The notes beneath the pieces were generated by a model, which made no database searches, was not told where the DNA came from, and saw only the letters and a program-made list of their open reading frames with translations. Of a DNA stretch of 64,000 bases, positions 44,961-53,932 are shown piece after piece. A program made the position numbers and the translations under genes. The stretch comes from Actinopolymorpha pittospori (GTDB lineage: Bacteria; Actinomycetota; Actinomycetes; Propionibacteriales; Actinopolymorphaceae): NCBI RefSeq assembly GCF_014873875.1, contig NZ_JADBEM010000001.1:8494001-8558000 (forward strand). Direction: 5' to 3'. How positions within the stretch are numbered: the stretch's first letter is position 1; each line of letters starts with the position of its first letter.

Positions 44961-46373
44961 TCAGACGGTGGCGTTCGGCAGGTCGGCCGGCGCGGCGAGA
45001 TGCCCCGCGACGGCCGTCGCGGCGGCGACGAGCGGGGAGACAAGGTGGGTCCGGCCGCCCTTTCCCTGCCTACCTTCGAAGTTGCGGTTGGAGGTCGAGG
45101 CGCTGCGCTCGCCCGGAGCGAGCTGGTCGGGGTTCATGCCGAGGCACATCGAGCACCCGGCCGCCCGCCACTCGGCGCCTGCCTCCTTGAAGATCACGTC
45201 GAGCCCCTCGGACTCGGCCTGCAGCCGCACCCGACCGGACCCGGGAACCACCAGCATGCGTACGCCCTCAGCGACCGAACGACCACGGACGACTTCCGCG
45301 GCCGCGCGCAGGTCCTCGATCCGGCCGTTGGTGCAGGAACCGAGGAAGACCGTTTCGACCTTGATGTCGCGCATCGGCGTGCCGGCCTGGAGTCCCATGT
45401 AGGCAAGGGCCCGCTCGGCCGACGCCTGGCCCTCGGGGGTGTCGAAGTCCGCCGGAGCCGGGACATCCGCACCGAGCGGCACGCCCTGGCCGGGGTTGGT
45501 GCCCCAGGTGACGAACGGCGTGACGGTGCTCGCGTCGAGGACCACCTCACGGTCGAACGTCGCGTCGTCGTCGGTGCGCAGGCTCCGCCAGTACTCGACC
45601 GCGGCGTCCCAGTCCTTGCCCTTCGGGGCGTGCGGCCGCCCTTCCAGGTAGGCGAAGGTCGTCTCGTCGGGTGCGACGAGGCCAGCCTTGGCGCCCCACT
45701 CGATGGACATGTTGCAGACCGTCATCCGGCCTTCCATCGACATCGTGCGGAACGCCTCGCCGCGGTACTCGACGACGTGGCCCTGACCGCCGCCCGTACC
45801 CACCTTGGCGATGAGGGTCAGCACGAGGTCCTTCGGCGTCACGCCTTCGGGCAGCACGCCGTCGACGGTGACCGCCATCGTCTTGGGCCGGCTCTGCGTG
45901 AGGGTCTGGGTGGCGAGCACGTGCTCGACCTCACTGGTGCCGATACCGAACGCCAGCGCGCCGAACGCTCCGTGCGTGGAGGTGTGGGAGTCGCCGCAGA
46001 CGATCGTCATGCCGGGCTGGGTGAGTCCGAGCTGGGGTCCGACGACGTGCACGATGCCCTGGTCCGCGTCACCGAGTGGGTGCAGACGAATGCCGAACTC
46101 CTCGCAGTTGCGGCGAAGGGTCTCGACCTGCGTGCGGGAAACCGGGTCGGCGATCGGCTGGTCGATGTCCACTGTGGGCACGTTGTGGTCTTCGGTCGCG
46201 ATCGTCAGGTCTCGACGACGGACCTGCCGGCCGGCCAGCCGCAGGCCGTCGAACGCCTGCGGGCTGGTCACTTCGTGGACCAGGTGGAGATCGATGTAGA
46301 GGAGGTCGGGCTCGCCCTCACCGCGCCGTACGACGTGTTCCTCCCACACCTTCTCCGCGAGGGTGGTCCCCAT
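44961..46373 (-). CDS. leuC: 3-isopropylmalate dehydratase large subunit
   Basis: 470-aa 4Fe-4S aconitase-family subunit. Cluster cysteines lie in [14 protein letters not shown] and [34 protein letters not shown] is the family signature. Strong AGG ribosome site before the ATG. Divergent from ndgR with a palindrome in the gap. Confidence 0.98.
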   Translation of the reverse strand: MGTTLAEKVWEEHVVRRGEGEPDLLYIDLHLVHEVTSPQAFDGLRLAGRQVRRRDLTIATEDHNVPTVDIDQPIADPVSRTQVETLRRNCEEFGIRLHPLGDADQGIVHVVGPQLGLTQPGMTIVCGDSHTSTHGAFGALAFGIGTSEVEHVLATQTLTQSRPKTMAVTVDGVLPEGVTPKDLVLTLIAKVGTGGGQGHVVEYRGEAFRTMSMEGRMTVCNMSIEWGAKAGLVAPDETTFAYLEGRPHAPKGKDWDAAVEYWRSLRTDDDATFDREVVLDASTVTPFVTWGTNPGQGVPLGADVPAPADFDTPEGQASAERALAYMGLQAGTPMRDIKVETVFLGSCTNGRIEDLRAAAEVVRGRSVAEGVRMLVVPGSGRVRLQAESEGLDVIFKEAGAEWRAAGCSMCLGMNPDQLAPGERSASTSNRNFEGRQGKGGRTHLVSPLVAAATAVAGHLAAPADLPNATV

Positions 46374-46461
46374 CTTCTGCCTCCAGGCTTGTGCGTGCTC
46401 CGAAAGTCCTCCGGACCGCTTTTGGACCGCCCGGCCGGTCTTTTTCCGCCGGCGGGCTTGC

Positions 46462-46478
46462 GTCTCGCAATTCGAGAC
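46462..46478. promoter_or_regulatory. Palindrome in the leuC-ndgR gap, likely NdgR operator
   Basis: GTCTCGCAATTCGAGAC has perfect 6-bp arms and a 5-bp centre, 15 bp before the ndgR ATG and 89 bp upstream of leuC. NdgR proteins of Streptomyces bind this same divergent region. Confidence 0.6.
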
Positions 46479-46492
46479 TGCAATATCGAGTC

Positions 46493-47212
46493 ATGGACAA
46501 CTCTAGCGGAGTCGGCGTTCTTGACAAGGCGGCGCTCGTACTCGGGGCCCTGGAAGCCGGTCCCGCCACCCTCGCTGGGCTGGTGCAGGTCACCGGGCTC
46601 GCTCGCCCGACCGCACACCGCCTCGCGGTCGCCCTGGAACACCATCGTCTGGTCGCGCGCGACATGCAAGGGCGGTTCATCCTGGGACCCCGGCTCGGCG
46701 AGCTCGCCGCCGCGGCCGGTGAGGACCGCCTGTTGGCGGCCGCCGGCCCCGTTCTGGCCCGGCTGCGCGACATCACCGGTGAGTCCGCCCAGTTGTTCCG
46801 CCGCCAGGGCGAGGGACGTGTCTGTGTCGCCGCCGCGGAGCGGCCGACCGGACTCCGGGACAGCATCCCTGTCGGCACCCAGTTGACGATGCACGCGGGC
46901 TCGGCCGCGCAGATCCTGCTTGCCTGGGAGGAGCCTGAGCGCCTGCACCGCGGCCTGCAGGGTGCGAAGTTCACCGCGGCCACACTGGCCGCCGTACGCC
47001 GTCGTGGTTGGGCGCAGAGCGTCGGTGAACGGGAGGCCGGCGTCGCCTCGGTCTCCTCCGGGATCCGCTCGCCCTCCGGCAAGGTGGTCGCCGCGGTCTC
47101 CGTCTCCGGCCCGCTGGAGCGACTGTCCCGCCAGCCCGGCCGGATGCATGCGCCCGCGGTGATGGCCGCGGCCGAGCGACTGTCGGAAGCCCTGCGCCGC
47201 GCGGCCGAATGA
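46493..47212 (+). CDS. ndgR: IclR-family regulator NdgR (leucine/amino acid control)
   Basis: 239-aa regulator. N-terminal winged helix (LDKAALVLGALEAGPATLAGL, ARPTAHRLAVALEHHRLV), then IclR ligand domain with SGIRSPSGKVVAAVSVSGP. Divergent from leuC, the hallmark context of NdgR/LtbR, which controls leuCD and other amino acid genes. ATG at 46493. Ends in a strong terminator. Confidence 0.93.
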   Translation: MDNSSGVGVLDKAALVLGALEAGPATLAGLVQVTGLARPTAHRLAVALEHHRLVARDMQGRFILGPRLGELAAAAGEDRLLAAAGPVLARLRDITGESAQLFRRQGEGRVCVAAAERPTGLRDSIPVGTQLTMHAGSAAQILLAWEEPERLHRGLQGAKFTAATLAAVRRRGWAQSVGEREAGVASVSSGIRSPSGKVVAAVSVSGPLERLSRQPGRMHAPAVMAAAERLSEALRRAAE

Positions 47213-47216
47213 CGAA

Positions 47217-47246
47217 GGAGGGGCCGCCCGAAAGGGCGGCCCCTCC
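47217..47246 (+). terminator. Terminator of ndgR
   Basis: GGAGGGGCCGCCC and its exact complement around GAAA: perfect 13-bp stem, 5 bp past the stop. Confidence 0.85.
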
Positions 47247-47252
47247 AACGCG

Positions 47253-47282
47253 AAAGACCCCCTCCAGATGGAGGGGGTCTTT
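47253..47282 (-). terminator. Terminator of the tRNA pair (bidirectional)
   Basis: AAAGACCCCCTCC and its exact complement around AGAT: perfect 13-bp stem. T-rich ends on both strands; it lies 8 bp past tRNA-Glu reading minus. Confidence 0.82.
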
Positions 47283-47289
47283 CACCTTG

Positions 47290-47362
47290 TAGCCCCGACC
47301 GGATTCGAACCGGCGCTACCGCCTTGAGAGGGCGGCGTGCTAGGCCGCTACACAACGGGGCC
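47290..47362 (-). tRNA. tRNA-Glu (anticodon CTC)
   Basis: 73-nt cloverleaf: acceptor GGCCCCG with CGGGGCT, anticodon stem CCGCC/GGCGG enclosing CTCTCAA, T-arm GCCGG-TTCGAAT-CCGGT. 3' CCA not encoded. Confidence 0.96.
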
Positions 47363-47407
47363 GTGGAAGCGAGCTGAACTCTAGCAACTGCCTCACCAGC
47401 TCACTCG

Positions 47408-47479
47408 CTGGGGTACTAGGACTCGAACCTAGACTAACGGAATCAGAATCCGTCGGGCTGCCAATTACCCCATACCCCA
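47408..47479 (-). tRNA. tRNA-Gln (anticodon CTG)
   Basis: 72-nt cloverleaf: acceptor TGGGGTA with TACCCCA, anticodon stem ACGGA/TCCGT enclosing TTCTGAT, T-arm CTAGG-TTCGAGT-CCTAG, discriminator G. 3' CCA not encoded. 45 bp from tRNA-Glu and probably co-transcribed. Confidence 0.96.
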
Positions 47480-47560
47480 ATGGCAAGGCCCTCCGCCGTG
47501 AAGCAGGTGGGCCGCGAAGCAGAATACCCGAGGTGGGGCACTGACCCCAAAGCGACCGGG

Positions 47561-48142
47561 TCACTGCGTGGTCGAGGGCCTCTTTCCGCGCCCAGATCCC
47601 TGCCCCGCTTCGGCCTGGAAGCGCTCGATCCGGGCCAGCGCCCACCGTGCCCACTCCAAGAAGGCGTCGTACTGGCGGACCCCGAACTCCGCCGCGAACC
47701 GGCCGAACTGCGTCGGCGAGCTCGCGTCCTCCTCCGACTCGATGTGGGCCACGATCGCGCGGATCTCGTCGCGTTGCCTGGCCGCCCGCTCGACGTACCC
47801 GCGCAGCAGGTCCTGTGCGAGCGGGGGCTCCAGCGCCGACAGCATGAACATCCGCAGGATCTCCTCGCTGCGTACGCGTGAGTCCCTGGTCGGGCTGAGC
47901 ATCCAGTCCTGGAGGGCGTCGCGCCCGGCGTCGCTGATCGCGTAGGTGCGGCTTCCGCGCGCACCCTCGGCGATCACCTCGATCAGCCCGTCGCCCGCGA
48001 GCTTGTTCAGCTCCGGGTAGATCTGGCTGTGGTTGGCGTGCCAGGCGTACTTCTCCAGCGACTGCGCGAAGCGCTGGGTCAGGGCGTACCCACTCCCGGG
48101 CTCCACGGCGAGCAACCCCAACAACGCGAACCGCAGCGACAC
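47561..48142 (-). CDS. PadR-family transcriptional regulator
   Basis: 193-aa regulator. PadR winged helix (LRFALLGLLAVEPGSGYALTQ, WHANHSQIYPELNKLAGDGLI) and a C-terminal helical dimer domain (PadR C-terminal type). GTG at 48142 chosen because AAGGAGG is six bases upstream. A consensus PadR palindrome lies 41-66 bp upstream, between it and the divergent GNAT gene. PadR family members usually sense phenolics or drugs and repress detoxification genes. Confidence 0.93.
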   Translation of the reverse strand: MSLRFALLGLLAVEPGSGYALTQRFAQSLEKYAWHANHSQIYPELNKLAGDGLIEVIAEGARGSRTYAISDAGRDALQDWMLSPTRDSRVRSEEILRMFMLSALEPPLAQDLLRGYVERAARQRDEIRAIVAHIESEEDASSPTQFGRFAAEFGVRQYDAFLEWARWALARIERFQAEAGQGSGRGKRPSTTQ

Positions 48143-48182
48143 CGCGACCTCCTTCGACTTTCCGCACACTTTACTGTCAACC

Positions 48183-48208
48183 TCGACATGTAAGGATTGA
48201 CATGTCGA
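48183..48208. promoter_or_regulatory. Consensus PadR operator
   Basis: TCGACATGT and ACATGTCGA are perfect 9-bp inverted arms 8 bp apart, containing ATGT-N8-ACAT, the known PadR box. Placed to control both padR and the GNAT gene. Confidence 0.75.
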
Positions 48209-48295
48209 ATCTTACGTCTCATAGTCGTCGTGTCAGCCGGCCCCTCCCGAGTGAGCGGCCCGGGATCGGAAGCGGCGACGGGGAAGGGGGCCGCG

Positions 48296-48904
48296 ATGAG
48301 GCCGACGACGCGAGTGGCCGGGAGAGCGGACGTTCGTGGGCTGGCGAGCGTGTTCGCCCAGGCGTTCCACGACGACCCGGTGATGGCGTGGATCCTGCCC
48401 GAGGAGCGGGCGCGGACGGTCGGCCTGCCGCGGCTGTTCGCGACGATGCTGCGCCACTTCTACCTGCCCTACGGCGCCACCGATCTCGCGGCTCAGGACA
48501 CCGCACGCGACCCGCTGGGTGGCGCGGTGTGGACCCCGCCCGGACACTGGCAGCCCACCCGCTGGCGCGGTCTCCGCGCCATCCCGGGTCTGGCCCGCGC
48601 CACCGGCCGAAGGGGGCGCGCCGGCGTCAGGGTGACCGAGGCCCTGGAACGCGCGCATCCGCACGATCCGCACTGGTACCTCGCCATCGTGGGCGTGAGC
48701 CCGGCCGCCCAGGGCACGGGCATCGGTGGTGAGCTGATCCGGGCCAGGCTGGCCACCTGCGACCAACTGGGGATGCCGGCCTACCTCGAGGCCAGCAAGG
48801 CCGGCCTGGTCGGCTACTACGAACGGTTCGACTTCCGGGTCACCCGCGAGATCACGATTCCCGGCGGCCCGTCCCTGTGGGCCATGCGCCGCGAGCCGCG
48901 CTGA
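48296..48904 (+). CDS. GNAT-family N-acetyltransferase
   Basis: 202-aa acetyltransferase. Acetyl-CoA site LAIVGVSPAAQGTGIGGELI (motif A) and YLEASKAGLVGYYERFDF (motif B) are clear. The ATG at 48296 has GGGAAGGGGG upstream. Probably the main PadR target; GNATs of this type often modify drugs or small amines. Substrate unknown. Confidence 0.9.
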   Translation: MRPTTRVAGRADVRGLASVFAQAFHDDPVMAWILPEERARTVGLPRLFATMLRHFYLPYGATDLAAQDTARDPLGGAVWTPPGHWQPTRWRGLRAIPGLARATGRRGRAGVRVTEALERAHPHDPHWYLAIVGVSPAAQGTGIGGELIRARLATCDQLGMPAYLEASKAGLVGYYERFDFRVTREITIPGGPSLWAMRREPR

Positions 48905-49038
48905 CCAGACCCCGCGTCGCTCGGCCACATCCGAGGCCGCGGGAGGCGGCCCGGACGGCCGCTCCCCCAGGACCATCCACGACCGCCCAGGACCATCCAG
49001 GGTCGCTTCGCCCTGCCACGAGTCACGCCGGAGGACAC

Positions 49039-50541
49039 ATGTCAACGACAGCTTGGCCGAACGCTGAGCCGCCCGGGAACGCTCGGACCCCCGAGCCTCC
49101 CGAGACCGCCGACGCGCCGAGCCTCCGCCTGCCCGGGTTCCTCGCCCCGGTGCCGGACGAGATCGACGCGGTCGACCTGCCGGTCACCGGAACACTGCCG
49201 CCCGAGCTTTCCGGTCGCTACCTGCGCAACGGCCCCAACCCCGCACCGGGCGAACCCGCTCCGCACTGGTTCGTCGGCTCGGGCATGCTGCACGGCGTAC
49301 GGATCCACGCCGGCCGGGCGGAGTGGTACCGCAACCGCTGGGTGCGCACCCGCGCCCGCGAGGGCACGCCGCCCGTCCGCCCCGACGGCAGCCGCGACCT
49401 CGCGGTGAATTCCGCCAACACCCACGTGATCGAGCACGCCGGACGGCTGCTCGCGCTGTGCGAGGGTGGCCTGCCCTACCAACTGAACAAGGACCTCGAC
49501 ACCGTCGGTCCGTACGACTTCGACGGTGCCCTGACGACCGCGATGACGGCCCACCCCAAGCAGGATCCGGTCACCGGTGAGCTGTTCTTCTTCGGCTACG
49601 GGGTTCGGCCGCCGTACGTCACCTACCACCGGCTGTCGGCGACCGGCTCGCTCGACCTCAGCGTTCCGGTGGAGGTGCCAGGTCCGACGATGATGCACGA
49701 CTTCGCCATCACCGCCCACCACGTCGTCTGGCTGGACCTCCCCCTCGCCTTCGACCACACCCTGGTGGGGCGCGGCATGCCCTACCGCTGGAACGACGAC
49801 TACGGCGCCCGGCTTGGCGTGATGGACCGGGACGGGCGCTCGGCGGTGCGGTGGTTCGAGATCGACCCGTGTTACGTCTTCCATGTGGGCAACGCGCGCG
49901 AGGACGCCGAGGGCCGGATCGTGCTCGACGCGGTGCGATACGACCGGCGGGCCTGGGACGCCGCGTGGTCGGGCATCGGTGGCAGCACCGAACCCGTCGC
50001 CGCGGCGGCCGCGGGCAGCAGCACCGGCCTCGTCACCGCCGCCGCGGGCACCGGCGTGAGTTCCTTGCACCGTTGGGTTCTGGACCCCGCGACCGGGCGT
50101 GCGCACGAGCGTCGCCTGGACGACCAGGGAGTGGAGTTCCCCACCATCGACGACGCGCGGACCGGACTCGACAACCGCTACCTGTACGCCGTCAGTTCGG
50201 GCGCCTCCGAGACGAGCCGCGCCGACGTGGTGAAGTACGACGTCGCGTCGATGACCAGTGAGCGGCACGAGTTGGCGGCGGATCTCGTACCCGGTGAGGC
50301 GGTCTTCGTTCCCGCGGCCAAGCGGGGCAACGAGGACGACGGTTGGCTGCTCACCATCGTCACCGACCGGGCCGGCCGGGGTTCGGAGTTGCTCGTCCTG
50401 GACGCGACCGACGTCACCGGCCCCGCCGTCGCCTCGATCCGCCTGCCCCGTAAGGTCCCCGCGGGATTCCACGGCTCCTGGATTCCCGACTCGGACCCAC
50501 CGCCGCTCGCGGGCGACGCGCCGACGCCGGACGCCGCCTGA
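49039..50541 (+). CDS. Carotenoid oxygenase family protein
   Basis: 500-aa iron(II) beta-propeller dioxygenase. The four iron His can be placed: TAHPKQDP, MMHDFAIT, YVFHVGNA and GFHGSW. Start GRYLRNGPNP is a family signature. It cleaves double bonds in carotenoids, stilbenes or lignin-like phenylpropenes; no carotenoid genes nearby, so the substrate is open. Strong GGAGGACAC before the ATG. The membrane protein gene follows closely. Confidence 0.94.
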   Translation: MSTTAWPNAEPPGNARTPEPPETADAPSLRLPGFLAPVPDEIDAVDLPVTGTLPPELSGRYLRNGPNPAPGEPAPHWFVGSGMLHGVRIHAGRAEWYRNRWVRTRAREGTPPVRPDGSRDLAVNSANTHVIEHAGRLLALCEGGLPYQLNKDLDTVGPYDFDGALTTAMTAHPKQDPVTGELFFFGYGVRPPYVTYHRLSATGSLDLSVPVEVPGPTMMHDFAITAHHVVWLDLPLAFDHTLVGRGMPYRWNDDYGARLGVMDRDGRSAVRWFEIDPCYVFHVGNAREDAEGRIVLDAVRYDRRAWDAAWSGIGGSTEPVAAAAAGSSTGLVTAAAGTGVSSLHRWVLDPATGRAHERRLDDQGVEFPTIDDARTGLDNRYLYAVSSGASETSRADVVKYDVASMTSERHELAADLVPGEAVFVPAAKRGNEDDGWLLTIVTDRAGRGSELLVLDATDVTGPAVASIRLPRKVPAGFHGSWIPDSDPPPLAGDAPTPDAA

Positions 50542-50580
50542 ATGCCCACCGCCCCCACGAAAGCGACGGAGAACCACGTG

Positions 50581-51363
50581 ATGACCACGCCGGGCACCCC
50601 TGCCGCGCGCAGCGACACAGCCCCCGACCAGGTTCACGACCCGAGCACCAACAACAACCCGAACGGCGCCAACGACCCGAACGGCGCCGACAACGCGCCG
50701 GCCGGGACCGACCGGATGGGACTTCGCCCCGTCATTCTCAGCTTGGTGTGGGACGTCGGCCTGTCCATCGGCGCCTACTACCTGTGCCGCGCCCTGGGCG
50801 CCAGCACCTACGTGTCCCTGCTCGTCGGGACACTGGTGGCCGGCGTACGGGTGGCTTACGTCGCGATTCGGGCTCGCCACTTCGACGCCTTCGCCGGCTT
50901 CATGGTCGGCGTGTTCGGCATCGGGCTGATCCTCTCGTTCCTGTCAGGAGACGATCGCTTCCTGCTATTGAAGGACTCCTTCGGCACCGCCGCGGCCGGC
51001 CTCGCCTTCCTCGGCAGCTGTGTCATCGGACGTCCGCTGATCTACTACGCGGCGCAGCGGTTCGCCGCGCCGACACCGCAGGGGCGGGAGCAGTGGGAGG
51101 CCCTGTGGGCGACCTCTGCGCCGTTCCGCCGGACGTTCGTCGTCCTGTCGGCGGTCTGGGGCATCGGGCTCCTCGTGGAGGCCGCCGTCCGCGTCGTCCT
51201 GGTGTACGTCCTGCCGGTCGACGTCATGGCCGGCCTGTCGTCGGTCCTCAGCATCGCCGCCTTCGCGCTGCTGATGACCTGGAACATGTGGTACTCGCGA
51301 CGGGCTCAGGCACGCGGGCGGGCGCGAGCCGCCGCGGCGGCCGAAGCCGCCCCGGCCGCCTGA
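50581..51363 (+). CDS. VC0807-type conserved membrane protein
   Basis: About 260 aa. A disordered start with Asn/Asp/Pro-rich repeats (NPNGANDPNGAD) precedes about six helices beginning LRPVILSLVWDVGLSIGAYYL; the DDRFLLLKDSFGTAAAGL segment is typical of this family (intracellular-septation-like). GTG 50578 and ATG 50542 are other possible starts; GGAG favours 50578/50581. Likely co-transcribed with the carotenoid oxygenase. Role unknown. Confidence 0.8.
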   Translation: MTTPGTPAARSDTAPDQVHDPSTNNNPNGANDPNGADNAPAGTDRMGLRPVILSLVWDVGLSIGAYYLCRALGASTYVSLLVGTLVAGVRVAYVAIRARHFDAFAGFMVGVFGIGLILSFLSGDDRFLLLKDSFGTAAAGLAFLGSCVIGRPLIYYAAQRFAAPTPQGREQWEALWATSAPFRRTFVVLSAVWGIGLLVEAAVRVVLVYVLPVDVMAGLSSVLSIAAFALLMTWNMWYSRRAQARGRARAAAAAEAAPAA

Positions 51364-51387
51364 GAGGAGCCTCGCGCGATGCGGGGG

Positions 51388-51425
51388 GCGCTGCCTGGCA
51401 CGCACAAGGCGTCGCCAGGCAGCGC
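51388..51425. terminator. Strong hairpin between membrane protein gene and gltX
   Basis: GCGCTGCCTGGC and GCCAGGCAGCGC form a perfect 12-bp stem with a 14-nt loop between convergent genes. A second palindrome CCCCCGCGGGGG lies at 51477-51488. Confidence 0.8.
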
Positions 51426-51493
51426 TGCGGGACTCACCGGCCCGCGGTGGTCGCACGGCTCGTCGGGTTGTCCGAGCCCCCGCGGGGGTCTGC

Positions 51494-52990
51494 TCAGACG
51501 CCGACGTGCTCGTCGAGGGCCTGCTGGATACGGCTGAGCGTGCGGTCTCGTCCGAGCAGGGCGAGCGACTCGAACAGCGGCGGCGACACCCGCCGGCCGG
51601 TCGCCGCCACCCGGACGGGACCGAACGCGTGTTTCGGGCGACGACCGAGTTCGTCGACGAGGGCCTGCCGCAGCACCCGCTCGATGGCGTCCTTCTCCCA
51701 GACCAGGAGGGTGCGCAGCGCCGCGTCGGCCGCCTCGAGCACGGCTTTGGCGTCCTCGGTGAGGACGCGGGCCGCCGCCTCGGGATCGACCTCGAAGTGC
51801 CGGTCGGGCGCCAGGAGGAACGCCAACAGCTCCGCCGCCTCGCTGAGGTGGACGACGCGCTCCTGGATCAGTGGTGCCGCGGCCGCCACGACACCCGCCT
51901 GCTCCTCCGTGGGGGTGTCGGTGACGAGACCGGCCCGGGCGAGGAAGGGCGTGATCCGAAGAACGAAATCGGTGGGGTCGAGGGCGCGGATCTTGTGCCC
52001 GTTGATGGCGTCCAGCTTGCGCGGGTCGAGCCGGCCGGCGGTCGTACCGACCCGCTCGAGATCGAAGAGCTTGACGAGTTCGGCCAGCGTGAGGTCCTCC
52101 CGGTCGCCACCGGGCGACCAGCCGAGCAGCGCGAGGTAGTTGACGACGGCCTCCGGAAGGTAGCCGTGGTCGCGGTACCACGCGACGGAGGACGTGCCGT
52201 AGCCCTTCGACAACGGCTTGCCGTCGGACTCCAGGACGTGGGGTGTGTGGGCGTAGACGGGGATGTCCGCCTCGGCGGTGCCCATGGCCCGAAAGATCGC
52301 GATCTGCCGGGGTGCGGAGGCGAGGAGGTCGTCGCCACGGACGATGTGGGTGATCTCCATCATCGAGTCGTCGACCGCCGCGGCCAGGTTGTAGAGCGGG
52401 TAGCCGTTGGCCCGCATGATCACGAAGTCGGGGACGTTCGCGTGGTCGAAGAGCACCTCACCACGGATGGCGTCGCGCACCACCGTGCTCCCGGTGGGCA
52501 TCCGGAAACGGACGACCGGCAGCCGGCCCCCCTTCTGGAACGCCGACACCTGACTCGACGCGAGTTCGCGGCAGCGGCCGCTGTAGCCGGGCGGCAGGCC
52601 CTGTTGCCGCTGCTCCTCCCGCTCCGCGTCGAGCTCCTCCTGCGTGCAGTAGCAGTAGTAGGCGTTGCCCGCGGCGAGGAACCGCTGCACCCAGGAGCGG
52701 TAGAGCGGGAGGCGTTCACTTTGCTGGTAGGGACCGAAGTCGCCGCCGACCTCGATCCCCTCGTCCCAGTCCAGCCCGAGCCAGCGAAGCGTGTCCGCCG
52801 CGGCGGCGATCGCCTCGGGCGTCACGCGGGAGCGGTCGGTGTCCTCGATCCGGAAGACGAACTGACCACCGGTGTGCCGGGCCCAGGCCCAGGCGTACAA
52901 CGCGGTCCGGAGGTTGCCGACATGGAGGTCACCACTGGGTGAGGGCGCGAACCTCGTTCGCACCCGCCCAGATGAGCCCTCCCTAGTCAT
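51494..52990 (-). CDS. gltX: Glutamyl-tRNA synthetase (divergent type)
   Basis: Charges tRNA with glutamate, 498 aa. HIGH motif as APSPSGDLHVGNLRTALY; FRIEDTDRSR; KMSKS equivalent is KPLSKGYG, keeping only the catalytic second Lys. The C-terminal anticodon domain is present. Start overlaps the end of the upstream FAH gene by 8 bp. Sequence differs from the FCPSPTG...KKLSKRD type I know from Streptomyces and Mycobacterium GltX, suggesting a different lineage or a replacement. tRNA-Glu is nearby. Confidence 0.93.
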   Translation of the reverse strand: MTREGSSGRVRTRFAPSPSGDLHVGNLRTALYAWAWARHTGGQFVFRIEDTDRSRVTPEAIAAAADTLRWLGLDWDEGIEVGGDFGPYQQSERLPLYRSWVQRFLAAGNAYYCYCTQEELDAEREEQRQQGLPPGYSGRCRELASSQVSAFQKGGRLPVVRFRMPTGSTVVRDAIRGEVLFDHANVPDFVIMRANGYPLYNLAAAVDDSMMEITHIVRGDDLLASAPRQIAIFRAMGTAEADIPVYAHTPHVLESDGKPLSKGYGTSSVAWYRDHGYLPEAVVNYLALLGWSPGGDREDLTLAELVKLFDLERVGTTAGRLDPRKLDAINGHKIRALDPTDFVLRITPFLARAGLVTDTPTEEQAGVVAAAAPLIQERVVHLSEAAELLAFLLAPDRHFEVDPEAAARVLTEDAKAVLEAADAALRTLLVWEKDAIERVLRQALVDELGRRPKHAFGPVRVAATGRRVSPPLFESLALLGRDRTLSRIQQALDEHVGV

Positions 52991-53762
52991 GTCTGATCAC
53001 CCGGTTGGTCAGGGTGCCGAGGCCCTCGATGGTCACCGAGACCTCGTCCCCCACCTGCATCGGCCCGACGCCGGCCGGGGTGCCGGTGAGCAGGACGTCG
53101 CCGGGCAGCAGCGTCATGAAGGTGCTGACGTAGGCGATCAGGGACGGCACGTCGTTGATCATCTGGGACGTACGCCCGGACTGGCGTACCTCGCCACCCA
53201 CCGTCGTGGTCAGGGCTAGGTCGGAGAAGTCGAGATCGGTCTCGATCCAGGGACCGAGCGGGCAGAACGTGTCGTAACCCTTCGCGCGCGCCCACTGACC
53301 GTCACGTTTTTGCAGGTCGCGGGCGGTGACGTCGTTGGCGCAGGTGTAGCCGAAGATCACCTCGGCGGCGCGTTCCTTCGGCACGTGCCGGCAGATCCGC
53401 CCGATGATGACGGCCAGCTCGCCCTCGTAGTTGAGGTCGCTGGTCGGCGGCGGGTAGACGATGCCGTCGCCGGGGCCGATCACGGAGGTGTTGGGCTTGA
53501 GGAACACCAGGGGCTCGGCCGGCACCTCGTTGCCGAGTTCGGCCGCGTGCTCGGCGTAGTTGCGACCGATCCCGATCACCTTGCTACGCGGGATGATCGG
53601 CGCGAGCAACCGGACGTCGGCCTGCGGCACGCGCTCACCGGTCAGCTGGACGGGGCGGTAGAGCGGGTCTCCGTCGAGTACGGCGAGCACCTCGGCACCC
53701 GGGTCACCCTCGACCGCGGCATACCTCGGGTCGTCACCAGCACTGAAGCGTGCGATGCGCAA
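52983..53762 (-). CDS. Fumarylacetoacetate hydrolase-family protein
   Basis: 259-aa enzyme of the FAH superfamily. A short N-terminal domain (MRIARFSAGDDPRYAAVEG) precedes the FAH core: KVIGIGRNYAEHAAELG, FLKPNTSVIGPGD, NYEGELAVIIG, GYTCANDVTARDLQKRDGQW, and LLTGTPAGVGPM. Metal-binding Glu/Asp visible. TTG start with GGAGG upstream. Same order as the gene next to gltX in Mycobacterium. Acts on a beta-diketone or oxaloacetate-like acid; substrate not defined. Confidence 0.92.
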   Translation of the reverse strand: MRIARFSAGDDPRYAAVEGDPGAEVLAVLDGDPLYRPVQLTGERVPQADVRLLAPIIPRSKVIGIGRNYAEHAAELGNEVPAEPLVFLKPNTSVIGPGDGIVYPPPTSDLNYEGELAVIIGRICRHVPKERAAEVIFGYTCANDVTARDLQKRDGQWARAKGYDTFCPLGPWIETDLDFSDLALTTTVGGEVRQSGRTSQMINDVPSLIAYVSTFMTLLPGDVLLTGTPAGVGPMQVGDEVSVTIEGLGTLTNRVIRHD

Positions 53763-53932
53763 AAGACTCCAGCCTCCAAAAGTGCGACGAATGGGCTTTC
53801 GCAGCCTATCGGGCCCGGCCCGTGGCGGCCTGGCGTGTGCGCCACGGCCGGGCCGGCATCGGCTGGCCGGAGCGGGCGGGAAGCCCCTCCCAGCCCGGCC
53901 GTCGACGCTGACGACGCGGGTACGGTGGCCGG

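Noticed and set aside
43768-46886. Very long plus-strand frame opposite leuC/leuD
   Set aside because: Typical antisense open frame of high-GC genes; leuC and leuD motifs are unmistakable on the other strand.
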